From positions 1 through 62,212 of the forward strand of contig NZ_JAEEGC010000043.1 of assembly GCF_019207025.1 (NCBI RefSeq): 62,212 bases of DNA. Direction: 5' to 3'. This DNA comes from Clostridium thailandense (lineage in GTDB: Bacteria > Bacillota > Clostridia > Clostridiales > Clostridiaceae). Below the pieces are notes generated by a model. The model ran no database searches, had not been told where the DNA came from, and saw only the letters and a list, made by a program, of their open reading frames with translations. How positions within the stretch are numbered: position 1 is the stretch's first letter; each line of letters starts with the position of its first letter. The position numbers and the translations under genes were made by a program. This document shows positions 35,048 to 45,047 of the stretch, piece after piece.

Positions 35048-36100
35048 TTACAAGTGAAGCATTATTTGTTCATATATACTGGACAGTGGAACTTGAACAT
35101 CTGCTAATCCAGCCTCAAAAACAACCTTGGGCATTCCATAAACTATGCATGACTCCTCCGCCTCAACAATAACATAACCATTGTTTTCTTTTACACTTTG
35201 ACATCCTATCAGCCCATCATTACCCATTCCAGTTAAAATTACGGAAATCAATCTATTCCCAAATAATGGTGCTGCAGAGTTTAGTGTTACATTTATGGAT
35301 GGCTTATACAAGGTTTCTATAGGCGAATAGTCCTTAACCTTAAAAATAATCTTATTTTCTTTATCATGTTCAAAATATGTTTGGAATCCTGAGGGTGCGA
35401 TATATATATTACCAACCTCTAAAAAATCTCCGTCTTCAATTTCTTTAACCTTAAGATTGCATATTGTGTCGAATCTTTCTGCAAGAGGTTTTGTAAAACC
35501 TGGTGGCATGTGCTGCAGTACTACAATGGGCACCTCTAAGTCTCTTGGGAATCTTGGCAAAATTGATTGTAACGCTGACGGACCTCCAGTAGAACATCCA
35601 ATTATTACAAAATTTCTCTTTTTAACAGGATTGCTCTTATCTATTTCTTGAAGATCAAGCTTCTTTGTTTCCAAAATCCCATTATTAGTTTGGACTTTTC
35701 CACTTGCTGCAATTGCCCGCAATCTATCTAAAAACTCACCTATAACTTCCTCATTTGCCTCTTCACCAATAAGTGATTTTTTCAAAAAAAAATCTACTGC
35801 TCCCTTTTCTAATGCTTCTAAAGCTAATTGTGCACCTTGCTCCGTATGATTGCTTAACATGACCACAGGAACAGGACTACTTTTCATGATTTCCTTAAGT
35901 GCATCTATTCCATTAAGTTCTGGCATCTCGACATCCATAGTTATTATATCTGGTTTTAACCTTTGTGCCTTTTCAATAGCGTCAATGCCATTCCTTGCAA
36001 TACCGATAATGAAGAACTGAGGGTCCTTTTCTATAATAAGACTAATGCACCTTCTCATAAAGGAGGAATCGTCAACAACTAGAACTCCACACTGTTTCAT
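35048..36100 (-). CDS. cheB: CheB receptor methylesterase
   Basis: A 350-residue protein: receiver domain (VVDDSSFMRRCI, DIITMDVEMPELNG, about residues 1-120), linker, and the methylesterase domain with catalytic triad regions IIGCSTGGPSAL (serine), VLQHMPPGFTKPLAERF (histidine) and GMGNDG (aspartate). Removes methyl groups from receptors when phosphorylated by CheA. Its receiver is closely similar to the fragment gene at 57025. It starts two bases after the cheR stop. Confidence 0.95.
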   Translation of the reverse strand: MKQCGVLVVDDSSFMRRCISLIIEKDPQFFIIGIARNGIDAIEKAQRLKPDIITMDVEMPELNGIDALKEIMKSSPVPVVMLSNHTEQGAQLALEALEKGAVDFFLKKSLIGEEANEEVIGEFLDRLRAIAASGKVQTNNGILETKKLDLQEIDKSNPVKKRNFVIIGCSTGGPSALQSILPRFPRDLEVPIVVLQHMPPGFTKPLAERFDTICNLKVKEIEDGDFLEVGNIYIAPSGFQTYFEHDKENKIIFKVKDYSPIETLYKPSINVTLNSAAPLFGNRLISVILTGMGNDGLIGCQSVKENNGYVIVEAEESCIVYGMPKVVFEAGLADVQVPLSSIYEQIMLHL

Positions 36101-36102
36101 AC

Positions 36103-36912
36103 TTATATTTCTCCCTTCTTATAATAAAAATTTGAAGGGGTATAAATGGTTTCAAAACCAGGATTTATACTTGTAATAGTTTCTGCATGACCTAAGAATA
36201 AATACCCCTGTGGATTTATAATATCATAAAAAGAGCTTGCAACTTTTTTTATGGATTCTAAATCAAAATATATAAGCACATTCCTGCAAAGAATTATATC
36301 TACTTTTCCTATTTCTGCTTTCATGTTTTTATCAAACATATTAAGGTGCTTAAACTTAACTAGTTTTCTTATATCCTCTTTAACTTTATACTCCTCATCT
36401 AGTTCATCAAAATATTTTTCAATCATCCCTTCAGGCATTTTTCTAAAGGATAGGGATTTCTTATTGTATAGCGCACCTTGAGCTTTGCTTAATACTTTCT
36501 TATTTATGTCTGAAGCTATTATCTCAACTGACCCTTCACTAAATAAATTACTCTCCTTTACCATCATAGCTAGAGTATAAGGCTCTTCTCCACTTGAACA
36601 GGCAGCACACCAAATTCTTAGTGGATTATAGGAAGTGCGATCTTTAAACTTTGGATATATAGTGTTCTGTAATTCCTTTAGCAAATTTTCTTCCCTAAAG
36701 AAATAAGTTTCATTTACTGTAACTAATTCTATAAGTATATCTTTCTCTTTATTGTCGCTCTTAACATAGCCACAATATTCCCATAAGCTCAAATTAAGTT
36801 CTTTAAGTCTGCTTGATATTTTTGATTCCAGTGAAGGCAGGTTTTTTAAGTAGTCAATACAACAAAATTCATAAATGTATTCTGCCAACTGCTGTAGTAC
36901 AATGTTATCCAT
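36103..36912 (-). CDS. cheR: CheR receptor methyltransferase
   Basis: A 269-residue SAM-dependent glutamate methyltransferase: small helical N-terminal domain, TVNETYFFREENLL, SAM-binding IWCAACSSGEEPYTLAM, and ILCRNVLIYFD. Acts on the chemoreceptors of this operon. A hairpin (36947-36973) in the gap after the giant receptor gene may set its separate expression level. Confidence 0.95.
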   Translation of the reverse strand: MDNIVLQQLAEYIYEFCCIDYLKNLPSLESKISSRLKELNLSLWEYCGYVKSDNKEKDILIELVTVNETYFFREENLLKELQNTIYPKFKDRTSYNPLRIWCAACSSGEEPYTLAMMVKESNLFSEGSVEIIASDINKKVLSKAQGALYNKKSLSFRKMPEGMIEKYFDELDEEYKVKEDIRKLVKFKHLNMFDKNMKAEIGKVDIILCRNVLIYFDLESIKKVASSFYDIINPQGYLFLGHAETITSINPGFETIYTPSNFYYKKGEI

Positions 36913-36946
36913 GATATGATTTTACCCTCCACTTATATAGAATTTT

Positions 36947-36973
36947 ATACTAGAGAGAAGCTCTCTCTAGTAT
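36947..36973 (-). promoter_or_regulatory. intercistronic hairpin between the giant MCP and cheR
   Basis: ATACTAGAGAG-N5-CTCTCTAGTAT, a perfect 11-pair stem without a T run. It may protect or trim the mRNA end rather than terminate. Confidence 0.6.
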
Positions 36974-36985
36974 AGCCAAACTTAC

Positions 36986-39900
36986 TTACCTTTCATTTAC
37001 TAGCTCTTCTAAAATTCCTTTAATTTCTATAGAGTAACTTGAAAGTTCCTTTGTTACATTTCCAGTTCTTTCTACATCCTTAATGTTTGAGTTTACTACT
37101 CTATTAATATCTCTAATATGACTTGCAAGCTGTTCTACTTCCTTTGCTTGAACCTTAGTTGCAGAAGTTACTTCCCCTGCCTGTTCTGTCACATTCTTTA
37201 CATTTTTTATAAGTTTTTCTGATCCTTTAGACTGCTCTTTCATTGCCCAGGTTATCTTCTTAATCTCGTCTCTTGAACTGCTTACTCCCTTTATTATGTC
37301 TTCTACTCCTACAGCTTGTTCCTTTGCAGCCTGTGTTACTTGAGCTGCTTGTTTTGTGACATTTTCAATAGAAATTATTATGTTTTGTCCTTGTCTTGCT
37401 TGTTCTTTGACAGCTATAGCAACTTGTCTTGCTTGCTCCCTGGAATTCTCTACTCCTTTAATAACCTCGTCCACTCCCTTGGCTTGTTCCTTTACTGCTA
37501 AAGTCACTTGTTCTGCTTGCTTCGTCACATTCTCAACAGAAACAACAATATCTTTACCTTGTTTAGCCTGCTCTTTCACTGCTGCTGTTATTTGTCTTAC
37601 CTGCTCCCTTGCATTTTCTACTCCTTTAATAACTTCGTCTACTCCCTCCGCCTGCTCTTTTACGGCCCAAGTAACTTCTGCTGTTTGCTTTGTTACATCT
37701 TTAATTAACCTTGCAATGGATCTTCCTTGTTCTGCTTGGATGACCATAGCTTCTGTGATTTGTTTTACCTGCTCTCTAGAATTTACTACTCCCTTAATAA
37801 CCTCTTCTACTCCACTCGCTTGCTCTTTTACTGCTTGTGTTACTTGTGTAGTTTGTTCCGCTACATTCTCTACTGCTATAACTATATTCTGTCCTTGCTT
37901 AGCCTGCTCTTTTACTGCTTGTGTTACTTGCCTTACTTGTTCTCTTGCGTTTACAACTCCTTTTATTACTTCTTCTACTCCAATAGCTTGCTCTTTTACT
38001 GTCTGTGTTACTTGAACAGTTTGATCTGTTACATTTTCTACTGCTGCAACAATGTTTTTTCCTTGGCTCGCCTGTTCTTTTACTGCTACTGTTATTTGTC
38101 TTACCTGCTCTTTAGCGTTTACTACTCCTTTTATTATTTCTTGAACTCCAGCAGCTTGCTCTTTCGTTGCTTGAGTCACCTGCGCAGCTTGATTGGTTAC
38201 ATTTTCTACAGACCTTACTATTTCCTGACCCTGCTTAGCTTGCTCTTTAACAGCTACAGTTATCTGCCTTACCTGTTCTCTTGCATTTGCAATTCCCTTT
38301 ATTACTTCATCTGCTCCTGCTCCCTGTTCCTTTACAGCTAAAGCAACTTCAGCTGCCTGCTTAGTCACATTCTCAACGGCTATGACGATATTTTGTCCTT
38401 GATTCGTCTGTTCTTGCATAGCTATATTTATTTGTCTAACCTGTTCTTTAGCATTTGCTACACCTTTTATTACATTTTCTACACTTACTGCCTGTTCTTT
38501 AGTAGCTGATGTAACCATAGTTGCCTGATTTGTTACATTTTTCATAGCTTCAAGTATTTCTATACTGCCTCTATTTTGACTTTCTGTAGCTACTGTAATC
38601 TCTTTAATTTCGCCACTTACTTTTTCTATACCACCAACTATTTTGTCTATTACTGTTCCTACTTCATTACTTAGCTTTGTTCCATATTCAACCTTTTCTG
38701 TTCCTACTTCAATTGCTTTAATTGCATTTGTAGTTTCACCTTGAATACCTTTTATAAGATCTGATATTTCTTTAGTAGCAGAAGCACTTCTTTCTGCTAA
38801 TTTCCTCACCTCATCTGCAACTACAGCAAAGCCCTTACCATGTTCTCCAGCTCTTGCAGCTTCGATTGCTGCATTAAGTGCCAGTAAATTCGTTTGATCC
38901 GCTATATCATCTATAACATCAATAATACTTCCTATCTTATCTGAGCTTTTGCCTAGGTTAATAATAACATCTTCTGCTTTATGTATTACATCTGAAATTT
39001 CTTTTATAGCAACTAGTGTACTTGATACAGCAGTTTGTCCATTTTTCGCATCCTCTTGCACCATTTCACTCAGCTTATTTACGTTTTGTGCATTTTGTGC
39101 AACTTGACTTATAGAAGCAGCCATATTTTCTACTGTTTTATAAGTATCAGCTGAAGATTTCTGTAGCTCCACCGCATTTCCTGCAACCCCTTGTATAGAA
39201 TGCCCCATTTCTTCGATAGAAGCTGATATCTCTTCAACAGACTTTGCTGTGCTTTCACTATTTCCTGCAACTTGCTCTATAGATGCAACTATCTCCTGAA
39301 CAGCTGCAGCTGACTCATCTGCAGAACCCTTTAAGCTTTCAGCATTGCCTGCCACACCTTTTATGGATTTTCCCATCTGTTCTATAGATGAAGAAATTTG
39401 CTCTACTGAGCTTGCTGTACTTTCACTATTTCCTGCTACCTGCTGAATAGATGCAACCATTTCCTGTACTGCTGCAGCTGACTCATCTGCAGAACCCTTT
39501 AAGCTTTCAGCATTACCTGCTACACCTTGAATTGTCTTTCCCATTTGTTCAATAGCGGCTGATATTTGCTCTACTGAACTTGCTGTACTCTCACTGTTTC
39601 CTGCAACTTGTTCTATAGAAGCTACTATTTCCTGTACTGCTGACGAAGTTTCTTCAGCTGAGCCTTTTAAGCTTTCAGCATTACCTGCTACTCCTTTTAT
39701 GGACTTTCCCATCTGCTCTATAGAAGTTGATATCTCTTCAACAGACTTTGCTGTGCTTTCACTATTTCCTGCAACTTGTTCTATAGAAGCTACTATCTCT
39801 TGTACTGCTGACGAAGTTTCCTCAACAGAACCTTTTAGACTTTCTGCATTGACTGCCACACCTTTTATAGATTTTCCCATTTGCTCTATGGATACTGATA

Positions 39901-40750
39901 TCTGTTCTACGGAGCTTGCTGTACTTTCACTGTTTTTTGCCACTTGCTCTATAGAGGTAACCACTGAATTCATTGTGTTTGATGCTTCTTCAGCTGTGCT
40001 CTTAAGCCCCTCTGCATTAACTGCCACACCCTTTATGGACTTTCCCATTTCTTCAATGGAGGCCGATATTTGTTCTACAGAACTTGCTGTACTTTCGCTA
40101 TTCCCTGCAACTTGCTCTATGGAAGCTACTACTTCCTGTATTGCTGCTGTACTTTCCTTAGCTGATGAAGTTAGACTTTCTGCATTACCTGCTACTCCTT
40201 TTATAGACTTGCCCATTTGTTGTATGGATACAGAAATCTCTTCTACTGATTTAGAAGTACTCTCACTATTTCCTGATACCTGCTCTATGGAAACAACTAT
40301 CTCTTGAACCGCAGCAGAAGACTCTTCAGCAGAGGCTGCTAGACTCTCTGCATTTCCAGCTACTCCTTTTATGGATTTCCCCATTTGTTCGATGGAAGCA
40401 GATATTTGTTCTACAGAACTTGCCACACTTTCGCTGTTACCAGCCACCTCATTAATTGAAATTGCCACTTCTTCTAAGGAATTTTTTGATTCCTTAGCAA
40501 GATTATTTAACTGTTCAGCATTTCTTACTACTCCAGCTATAGAACTTGCAAGTTCTTCTGTCATGGAATTTGTGGATTCAACAGAGGAAGCCTGCTCACT
40601 TGTTCCTTTAGTTACTTGGTCCGTTATTCCAGATAAATCCTTTAATTTTTCGTCTAATCTTTTTGCAGTAGTGAATACACTATGTACTTTATTTGTAACT
40701 CCTGAAGATTTCATAAATTTTATCGCCATATTTTTATTAAAATTCCCCAC
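36986..40750 (-). CDS. giant soluble chemoreceptor with symmetric 56-residue repeats
   Basis: A 1254-residue methyl-accepting protein with no membrane helix, HAMP or known sensor domain. After about 55 residues come nine units of 56 residues (56-559; e.g. [16 protein letters not shown]), then a standard signalling tip ([18 protein letters not shown], centre about residue 637), then eight more 56-residue units of another type (746-1193; e.g. [15 protein letters not shown]) and a degenerate ninth. 56 residues is eight heptads, so the units add matching lengths to both arms of the coiled-coil hairpin. Starts at a GTG overlapping the cheA stop (TAGTG), seven bases after GGAGG. Confidence 0.93.
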   Translation of the reverse strand: MGNFNKNMAIKFMKSSGVTNKVHSVFTTAKRLDEKLKDLSGITDQVTKGTSEQASSVESTNSMTEELASSIAGVVRNAEQLNNLAKESKNSLEEVAISINEVAGNSESVASSVEQISASIEQMGKSIKGVAGNAESLAASAEESSAAVQEIVVSIEQVSGNSESTSKSVEEISVSIQQMGKSIKGVAGNAESLTSSAKESTAAIQEVVASIEQVAGNSESTASSVEQISASIEEMGKSIKGVAVNAEGLKSTAEEASNTMNSVVTSIEQVAKNSESTASSVEQISVSIEQMGKSIKGVAVNAESLKGSVEETSSAVQEIVASIEQVAGNSESTAKSVEEISTSIEQMGKSIKGVAGNAESLKGSAEETSSAVQEIVASIEQVAGNSESTASSVEQISAAIEQMGKTIQGVAGNAESLKGSADESAAAVQEMVASIQQVAGNSESTASSVEQISSSIEQMGKSIKGVAGNAESLKGSADESAAAVQEIVASIEQVAGNSESTAKSVEEISASIEEMGHSIQGVAGNAVELQKSSADTYKTVENMAASISQVAQNAQNVNKLSEMVQEDAKNGQTAVSSTLVAIKEISDVIHKAEDVIINLGKSSDKIGSIIDVIDDIADQTNLLALNAAIEAARAGEHGKGFAVVADEVRKLAERSASATKEISDLIKGIQGETTNAIKAIEVGTEKVEYGTKLSNEVGTVIDKIVGGIEKVSGEIKEITVATESQNRGSIEILEAMKNVTNQATMVTSATKEQAVSVENVIKGVANAKEQVRQINIAMQEQTNQGQNIVIAVENVTKQAAEVALAVKEQGAGADEVIKGIANAREQVRQITVAVKEQAKQGQEIVRSVENVTNQAAQVTQATKEQAAGVQEIIKGVVNAKEQVRQITVAVKEQASQGKNIVAAVENVTDQTVQVTQTVKEQAIGVEEVIKGVVNAREQVRQVTQAVKEQAKQGQNIVIAVENVAEQTTQVTQAVKEQASGVEEVIKGVVNSREQVKQITEAMVIQAEQGRSIARLIKDVTKQTAEVTWAVKEQAEGVDEVIKGVENAREQVRQITAAVKEQAKQGKDIVVSVENVTKQAEQVTLAVKEQAKGVDEVIKGVENSREQARQVAIAVKEQARQGQNIIISIENVTKQAAQVTQAAKEQAVGVEDIIKGVSSSRDEIKKITWAMKEQSKGSEKLIKNVKNVTEQAGEVTSATKVQAKEVEQLASHIRDINRVVNSNIKDVERTGNVTKELSSYSIEIKGILEELVNER
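37172..38515 (-). repeat. eight 168-bp repeats coding the ascending arm
   Basis: Encodes residues 746-1193 of the giant receptor: eight imperfect tandem copies of 168 bases, each reading VxxAVKEQAxGVxEVIKG-type sequence and then ENVTxQA. Copies differ at many third positions, so they are not recent identical duplications. Confidence 0.92.
39074..40585 (-). repeat. nine 168-bp repeats coding the descending arm
   Basis: Encodes residues 56-559: nine imperfect tandem 168-base units with the recurring phrases [21 protein letters not shown] and [13 protein letters not shown]. The outermost unit is the most divergent; the innermost ones are most alike. Confidence 0.92.
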
Positions 40751-42900
40751 TAAATCGCCTCCGTTATTTCATTATTTTTAATTATAGTATCATTATTATT
40801 TGATTCGGTTTTTAATCCTATGTTTTCTCTTATAACTTTACTATTAATTATTCTTGACAGACCTAGAACATCTAAGATACAGGCTACACTGCCGTCTCCA
40901 AGTATTGTTGCTCCTGAAATACCTTCAACCTTTCCTATATAAGCTCCCAAAGGTTTTACTACTATTTCTTGATTCCCAATTAATTTGTCAACTACGACTC
41001 CAAATCTTTTTTCAGCGGTTCCTAAAATTACAATAAATATATTCTTCTTACTTTTCATTCTTGGAAGTTTAAAATAGTCGTGAAGCCATATTAGTGGTAG
41101 TACTTTATCTCTTATTATAACGATGGACTGCTTCTTTACAGATTCTATTTCGCTTACAGGCTTCCTTACTATCTCAACTATGTTGCTCATTGGAAGTGCA
41201 TAGGTTTCATTATGTATTTTGACTAATAGACCTGTGAGTATTGCTAGAGTTAAAGGAAGCTTTATAGTAAACTTTGTACCTTCTCCCTCTTTTGTTTCAA
41301 CATAAATCATTCCGTTTAGCTTATCAATATGATTTCTCACTATATCCATACCTACGCCTCTTCCTGAGACGTCACTAACATTTTCTGCTGTTGATAGTCC
41401 TGTTTCAAATATCAAATTGACTACTTCACTTTGAGATAAAGTTTCTGCCATTTGCGCAGAAACTACATTCTTTTTTATTGCAGATTTTTTTATTTTCTCT
41501 AAATCCAGACCTGCACCATCATCTTCTATAGTGATAATGACGTGATTCTCTTGATGAAAAGCTCTTATTTTAAGGAAACCCTTAGATGGTTTCCCTTTAC
41601 CTTCACGAATTTCAGTTGTCTCTATACCATGGTCTAAGGAGTTTCTTACAAGATGTATAAGTGGATCTGTAATATCTTCTATTATAGTTCTGTCCATCTC
41701 AGTATCTCCACCTTCAAGGATTAACTCCACCTCTTTGCCAAGAGACTGACTTAAATCCCTAACTACTCTTGGAAAACGATTGAATAACTGCTGTACTGGA
41801 AGCATTCTCGCTTTCATTACACTCTCCTGAAGCTCGCTGACTACTCTTGATACATGGTTAGAGATTCCCATTAAGTCGTCTACTGTACTATCCTTTATGT
41901 ATCTATTATGAAGAATACTTCCAACCTGAGCTATTCTAGTCTGCTCAATAACCATTTCTCCAACTAAATTCATCATCTGTTCTAGTCTTTCAATATCAAC
42001 TCTAACAGTCTGGGAGATTCTCTTCTCATTATGTTCTACCTTACTTCTTGAGAGTCCATCCTCTGCATTATCTACTTCAACTTTCCTATCTTTTTCAGAT
42101 ACATCAAGCTTGAAAGGTGTTGCCCTTACTTCTTCTACATCCATTAATTCATCTTTCGCTTTTGACTCAAGCTCCTTTATATCTAAATCTGTAGTAATTA
42201 AATAATTTATTAATGTAACCTCTGAATCATCGGGCAATTCAAAAACATTGGGCCTCGAAGCAATAACGCTTCCCATTTCATTTAGAGTATTTAGTATAAG
42301 GCATGCTCTAGTTGCCTTCATAAGGCTCTCTTCAGCTATTTTAACCTTACAAACAATACAATTGTCTCCTTCTAAAATGGCTCTTTCCAGAATGTTTTTA
42401 TCTTTATCAACTAAGTTAAACATTCCCTGTACCAAAATATCTTCACCTGAGGTTTTTTTAATTTCAGTTTCTTCCGATTTACTTTCTGCTGTTTTTTTAC
42501 TTGGCTTAATTCCTAATACTCCCTTTAATTCTTCCACTAAATTCGAGATATCTATTTTTGTACTGTTTTTATTCTGAGCAAAGTCATCCTTAAGAAGTCT
42601 TAAACAATCTAGACATTTAAAAAGCGAATTAATAATAGTCCTATCTACAGTCAGTAAATTGTTCCTGATTTTATCCAAAACATTTTCCATCTCATGAGTA
42701 AGATCTTTCATCTTATCATATCCCATTGTAGATGAAGATCCCTTTAAAGTATGTGCAACTCGAAATATTTCTTGTACAACTTCTTGGCTTTCCCCTGTCT
42801 CTTCTAATTCTAGGATGCCTTCCTCAAGAAACTGAAGTTGTTCTTCTACTTCATCTAAAAATGCTCTAATCATTTCAGAACTCTCGTATACCGAAGACAT
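40750..42900 (-). CDS. cheA: CheA chemotaxis histidine kinase, five-domain
   Basis: A 716-residue kinase: P1 phosphotransfer domain with H50 in [15 protein letters not shown], a P2-like CheY-docking domain (about 170-265, [18 protein letters not shown]), P3 dimerisation ([15 protein letters not shown]), P4 ATPase ([41 protein letters not shown]) and P5 CheW-like regulatory domain. AGGAGGGT precedes the ATG. Core kinase of operon 1, upstream of the giant receptor. Confidence 0.96.
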   Translation of the reverse strand: MSSVYESSEMIRAFLDEVEEQLQFLEEGILELEETGESQEVVQEIFRVAHTLKGSSSTMGYDKMKDLTHEMENVLDKIRNNLLTVDRTIINSLFKCLDCLRLLKDDFAQNKNSTKIDISNLVEELKGVLGIKPSKKTAESKSEETEIKKTSGEDILVQGMFNLVDKDKNILERAILEGDNCIVCKVKIAEESLMKATRACLILNTLNEMGSVIASRPNVFELPDDSEVTLINYLITTDLDIKELESKAKDELMDVEEVRATPFKLDVSEKDRKVEVDNAEDGLSRSKVEHNEKRISQTVRVDIERLEQMMNLVGEMVIEQTRIAQVGSILHNRYIKDSTVDDLMGISNHVSRVVSELQESVMKARMLPVQQLFNRFPRVVRDLSQSLGKEVELILEGGDTEMDRTIIEDITDPLIHLVRNSLDHGIETTEIREGKGKPSKGFLKIRAFHQENHVIITIEDDGAGLDLEKIKKSAIKKNVVSAQMAETLSQSEVVNLIFETGLSTAENVSDVSGRGVGMDIVRNHIDKLNGMIYVETKEGEGTKFTIKLPLTLAILTGLLVKIHNETYALPMSNIVEIVRKPVSEIESVKKQSIVIIRDKVLPLIWLHDYFKLPRMKSKKNIFIVILGTAEKRFGVVVDKLIGNQEIVVKPLGAYIGKVEGISGATILGDGSVACILDVLGLSRIINSKVIRENIGLKTESNNNDTIIKNNEITEAI

Positions 42901-42911
42901 GTTGCACCCTC

Positions 42912-43337
42912 CTATTCATACAATACTACATCTATCTTTAATAGACTTACCACACCTTCATCCGTAATCCCTAAACCCTCAAAATATTCTCCCTCAATTC
43001 CTGTTACCATTTCAGGTGGTGGTTGAATATCCTTAAATTTTATAACCTGATTAACCTTGTCTACAATTACACCAATCATTTCTTCTCTACTTTTCACAAC
43101 AACTATTCTTGTGGACTTGGTGCTAGTATAATTAGGTAATCCAAATCTTTTATGAAGATTAACCACCGGAATGACTTTTCCTCGTAGATTAATCACACCA
43201 TCTAAAAAGCTTTTACTGTTATGTACTGGAGTGATTTGCTGCATTCTTATAATTTCATAAACATCACTGATTTTTAAGGCATACTTTTCATTAGCTAGCT
43301 CATATGCAATAAACTGAATATCCAGTAAATCATTCAT
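42912..43337 (-). CDS. cheW: CheW coupling protein
   Basis: A 141-residue single CheW domain linking receptors and CheA: FIAYELANEKYALKISDVYEIIR, FLDGVINLRGKVIPVVNLHKRFGLP and VGVIVDKVNQVI-like motifs. Good GGAGGAG site. Between cheY and cheA. Confidence 0.94.
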   Translation of the reverse strand: MNDLLDIQFIAYELANEKYALKISDVYEIIRMQQITPVHNSKSFLDGVINLRGKVIPVVNLHKRFGLPNYTSTKSTRIVVVKSREEMIGVIVDKVNQVIKFKDIQPPPEMVTGIEGEYFEGLGITDEGVVSLLKIDVVLYE

Positions 43338-43371
43338 AATTCTCCTCCGTATAATAAATTCAAGTTGAGTT

Positions 43372-43725
43372 CTATAACTTACTTAAAGTTTGAATTACAT
43401 AGTCCTCCTTGTAGGGTTTTACTACAAAACCTTTTGCCCCAATCATAACTGCCTTTTTAACCCATGATTCTTGCCCTAAAGCTGAAATCATGACAACCTT
43501 AGCATTGGGATCTTTACTTTTAATTGCTCCAAGGGCCTCAACACCGTCCATTTTGGGCATTGTAATATCCATAGTTACAATATCCGGTTTTAAAACAAAA
43601 TATTTTTCAATCGCTTCTAATCCATCTGAAGCTTCACCAACAACTTCAAACCCATTTTTCTCCAGCATTGCCCTAAGTGAAATTCTCATAAATACAGCAT
43701 CATCTACTATAAGAATCCTTTTCAT
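43372..43725 (-). CDS. cheY: CheY response regulator
   Basis: A 117-residue receiver with all catalytic residues: VDDAVFMR, D54 in DIVTMDITMPKMDG, S/T in VVMISALGQ and K in FVVKPYKED. Likely output of CheA of operon 1; no motor genes are in the window, so its target (flagellar switch or another protein) is unknown. Confidence 0.94.
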   Translation of the reverse strand: MKRILIVDDAVFMRISLRAMLEKNGFEVVGEASDGLEAIEKYFVLKPDIVTMDITMPKMDGVEALGAIKSKDPNAKVVMISALGQESWVKKAVMIGAKGFVVKPYKEDYVIQTLSKL

Positions 43726-43759
43726 GTTTACACCATCCTACTCATATTATTCCTGTACA

Positions 43760-44341
43760 TTACCGATATAATTTTAAAATTATCTCTAAAGTATTCATAG
43801 CTCTTTCTTTCAAAGGAAAATTAAATTTACTCATTCTCCACTTTAGTATTATTTCTCTAATTGAACCTAGTATTATATCTGTAAGAACTTCACTATCGAT
43901 ATCAGTTCTTAACTCTCCAGCTTTCTTTCCTTTTTCAATATAATGCATAATAAGATTTGACCTGTCATTAAATATTCGTTTACTCTTTTCGCCTATATTT
44001 CTCTCATGTTCTAAAGTTTCCTGTATAACAACTAAAGCAGTAATCGCTGGGTAGTTTTCATAGTATTCAATCATCATTTTAAAAAAAAATTTGATACTAT
44101 CCTCAGACGACAACCTGCTTATCTCTATAGACTCTTTGATACTATCATCAAACTTTGCGTAATAATCCAACGCCCCTAAAATAATATCCTCTTTACTTTT
44201 AAAATGCTTGTATAATGTACCATCAGAAATTTCTTGCCGCCTTGTTATTTCTTTTGTCGACAGTCCTTGAAATCCCAAATCACTTATAATTTCAATGGCT
44301 GTAAGTATAATTCTTTCCTTTCTGCTTATGAAGAACTTCAT
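43760..44341 (-). CDS. TetR-family regulator heading chemosensory operon 1
   Basis: A 193-residue repressor: N-terminal helix-turn-helix GLSTKEITRRQEISDGTLYKHFKSKEDI (residues about 25-50), then an all-helical ligand domain. ATG at 44341 chosen, with AGGAGG before it; a longer frame to 44446 runs through the promoter. It is the first gene of the operon that continues with cheY, cheW, cheA and the giant receptor, and its operator lies between its promoter and start, so it probably represses itself and the whole operon until a small ligand binds. Confidence 0.9.
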   Translation of the reverse strand: MKFFISRKERIILTAIEIISDLGFQGLSTKEITRRQEISDGTLYKHFKSKEDIILGALDYYAKFDDSIKESIEISRLSSEDSIKFFFKMMIEYYENYPAITALVVIQETLEHERNIGEKSKRIFNDRSNLIMHYIEKGKKAGELRTDIDSEVLTDIILGSIREIILKWRMSKFNFPLKERAMNTLEIILKLYR

Positions 44342-44365
44342 ACAAAACCTCCTACGTAGGCTATC

Positions 44366-44416
44366 TAGTAACCACTCGCTTTCCTTCATTATAAAAATAA
44401 TATATAATTTTGTCAA
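44366..44416 (-). promoter_or_regulatory. sigma-A promoter and TetR-type operator of operon 1
   Basis: Minus strand: TTGACA (44411-44416), 17 bases, TATAAT (44388-44393), then AGCGAGTGGTTACTAG with the palindrome-like GAGT-GGTT-ACT (44366-44377). The same operator at the same place behind a second perfect promoter is found at 57.55 kb. Confidence 0.85.
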
Positions 44417-44514
44417 TATTTCTAAAAATTTATCAATTGACATCAAAATATGCCTTGATAAGATGTCTTGTCACAGACCATTGTAAATCTTAGCTTTAAT
44501 TTTATCAAAAGCAT

Positions 44515-44561
44515 AAGCAACCGAAGGCTGCGGAATTCTCTGAAACAGACTTCGGTTGCTT
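44515..44561. terminator. hairpin ending operon 2
   Basis: AAGCAACCGAAG (44515-44526) pairs with CTTCGGTTGCTT (44550-44561); T-rich sequence follows on both sides. It separates operon 2 from the TetR promoter. Confidence 0.72.
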
Positions 44562-44617
44562 ACTTTAAATTTTTCAATCTATATTCTAACGCTAGGTAAT
44601 CTCTGAACTAAACTTTT

Positions 44618-45028
44618 TTATTCTACTATTTTTCTTATTGTCTCCTTCCATCTCTCAAGTTTTTTAATAGAGAGTTTAACAGTTTCAACTAAAACTTCTA
44701 TGCTTTTAAATGGTTCAAGTATATAATCATTTGCTCCAAGCTCTAGAGCTTGTATTACGTTATCCATTGTAGAGTGCTCAGATACCATTATAACTTGTGT
44801 AAGTGCATCGTAGAATTTAACTTCTCTCAGCAAATCTATGCCGTTCATATGCGGCATTCCAACATCTATAATTACAACATGGTATTTTTCACTTTTAAAT
44901 TTATCTAATGCTTTTAAAGAATCAGTACAGGTTTCTACACTATACCCTTCTGTAATTAAATTTTCTGTTATAGAATTAATGGTTTCTTCTTCATAATCTA
45001 CTATTAGTATTTTGTAGCCTTTTCCCAT
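44618..45028 (-). CDS. degenerate single-domain receiver
   Basis: A 136-residue CheY-fold protein with the phosphoacceptor aspartate kept (VVIIDVGMPHMNG) but the second acidic residue replaced by tyrosine (LIVDYEEET) and the invariant lysine replaced by glutamate (YILEPFKS). These losses usually abolish normal phosphorylation-driven switching, so it may act as a docking partner or use another signal. Last gene of operon 2, behind the HPt-P2-STAS protein. Confidence 0.85.
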   Translation of the reverse strand: MGKGYKILIVDYEEETINSITENLITEGYSVETCTDSLKALDKFKSEKYHVVIIDVGMPHMNGIDLLREVKFYDALTQVIMVSEHSTMDNVIQALELGANDYILEPFKSIEVLVETVKLSIKKLERWKETIRKIVE

Positions 45029-45047
45029 ATTTTTTATTGCCCCCCTA

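Noticed and set aside
37356..38341. Long plus-strand reading frames of about 200 codons opposite the giant receptor
   Set aside because: They are antisense shadows of the 168-base repeats, rich in Cys/Leu/Ser from reversed codons, with no ribosome sites.
39699..40307. A 202-codon plus-strand frame opposite the N-terminal repeats
   Set aside because: Same reason: it mirrors the repeat array and has no start signals.
37172..40585. Regular tandem repeats considered as a CRISPR array
   Set aside because: The 168-base units are coding throughout, with no alternating repeat/spacer structure.
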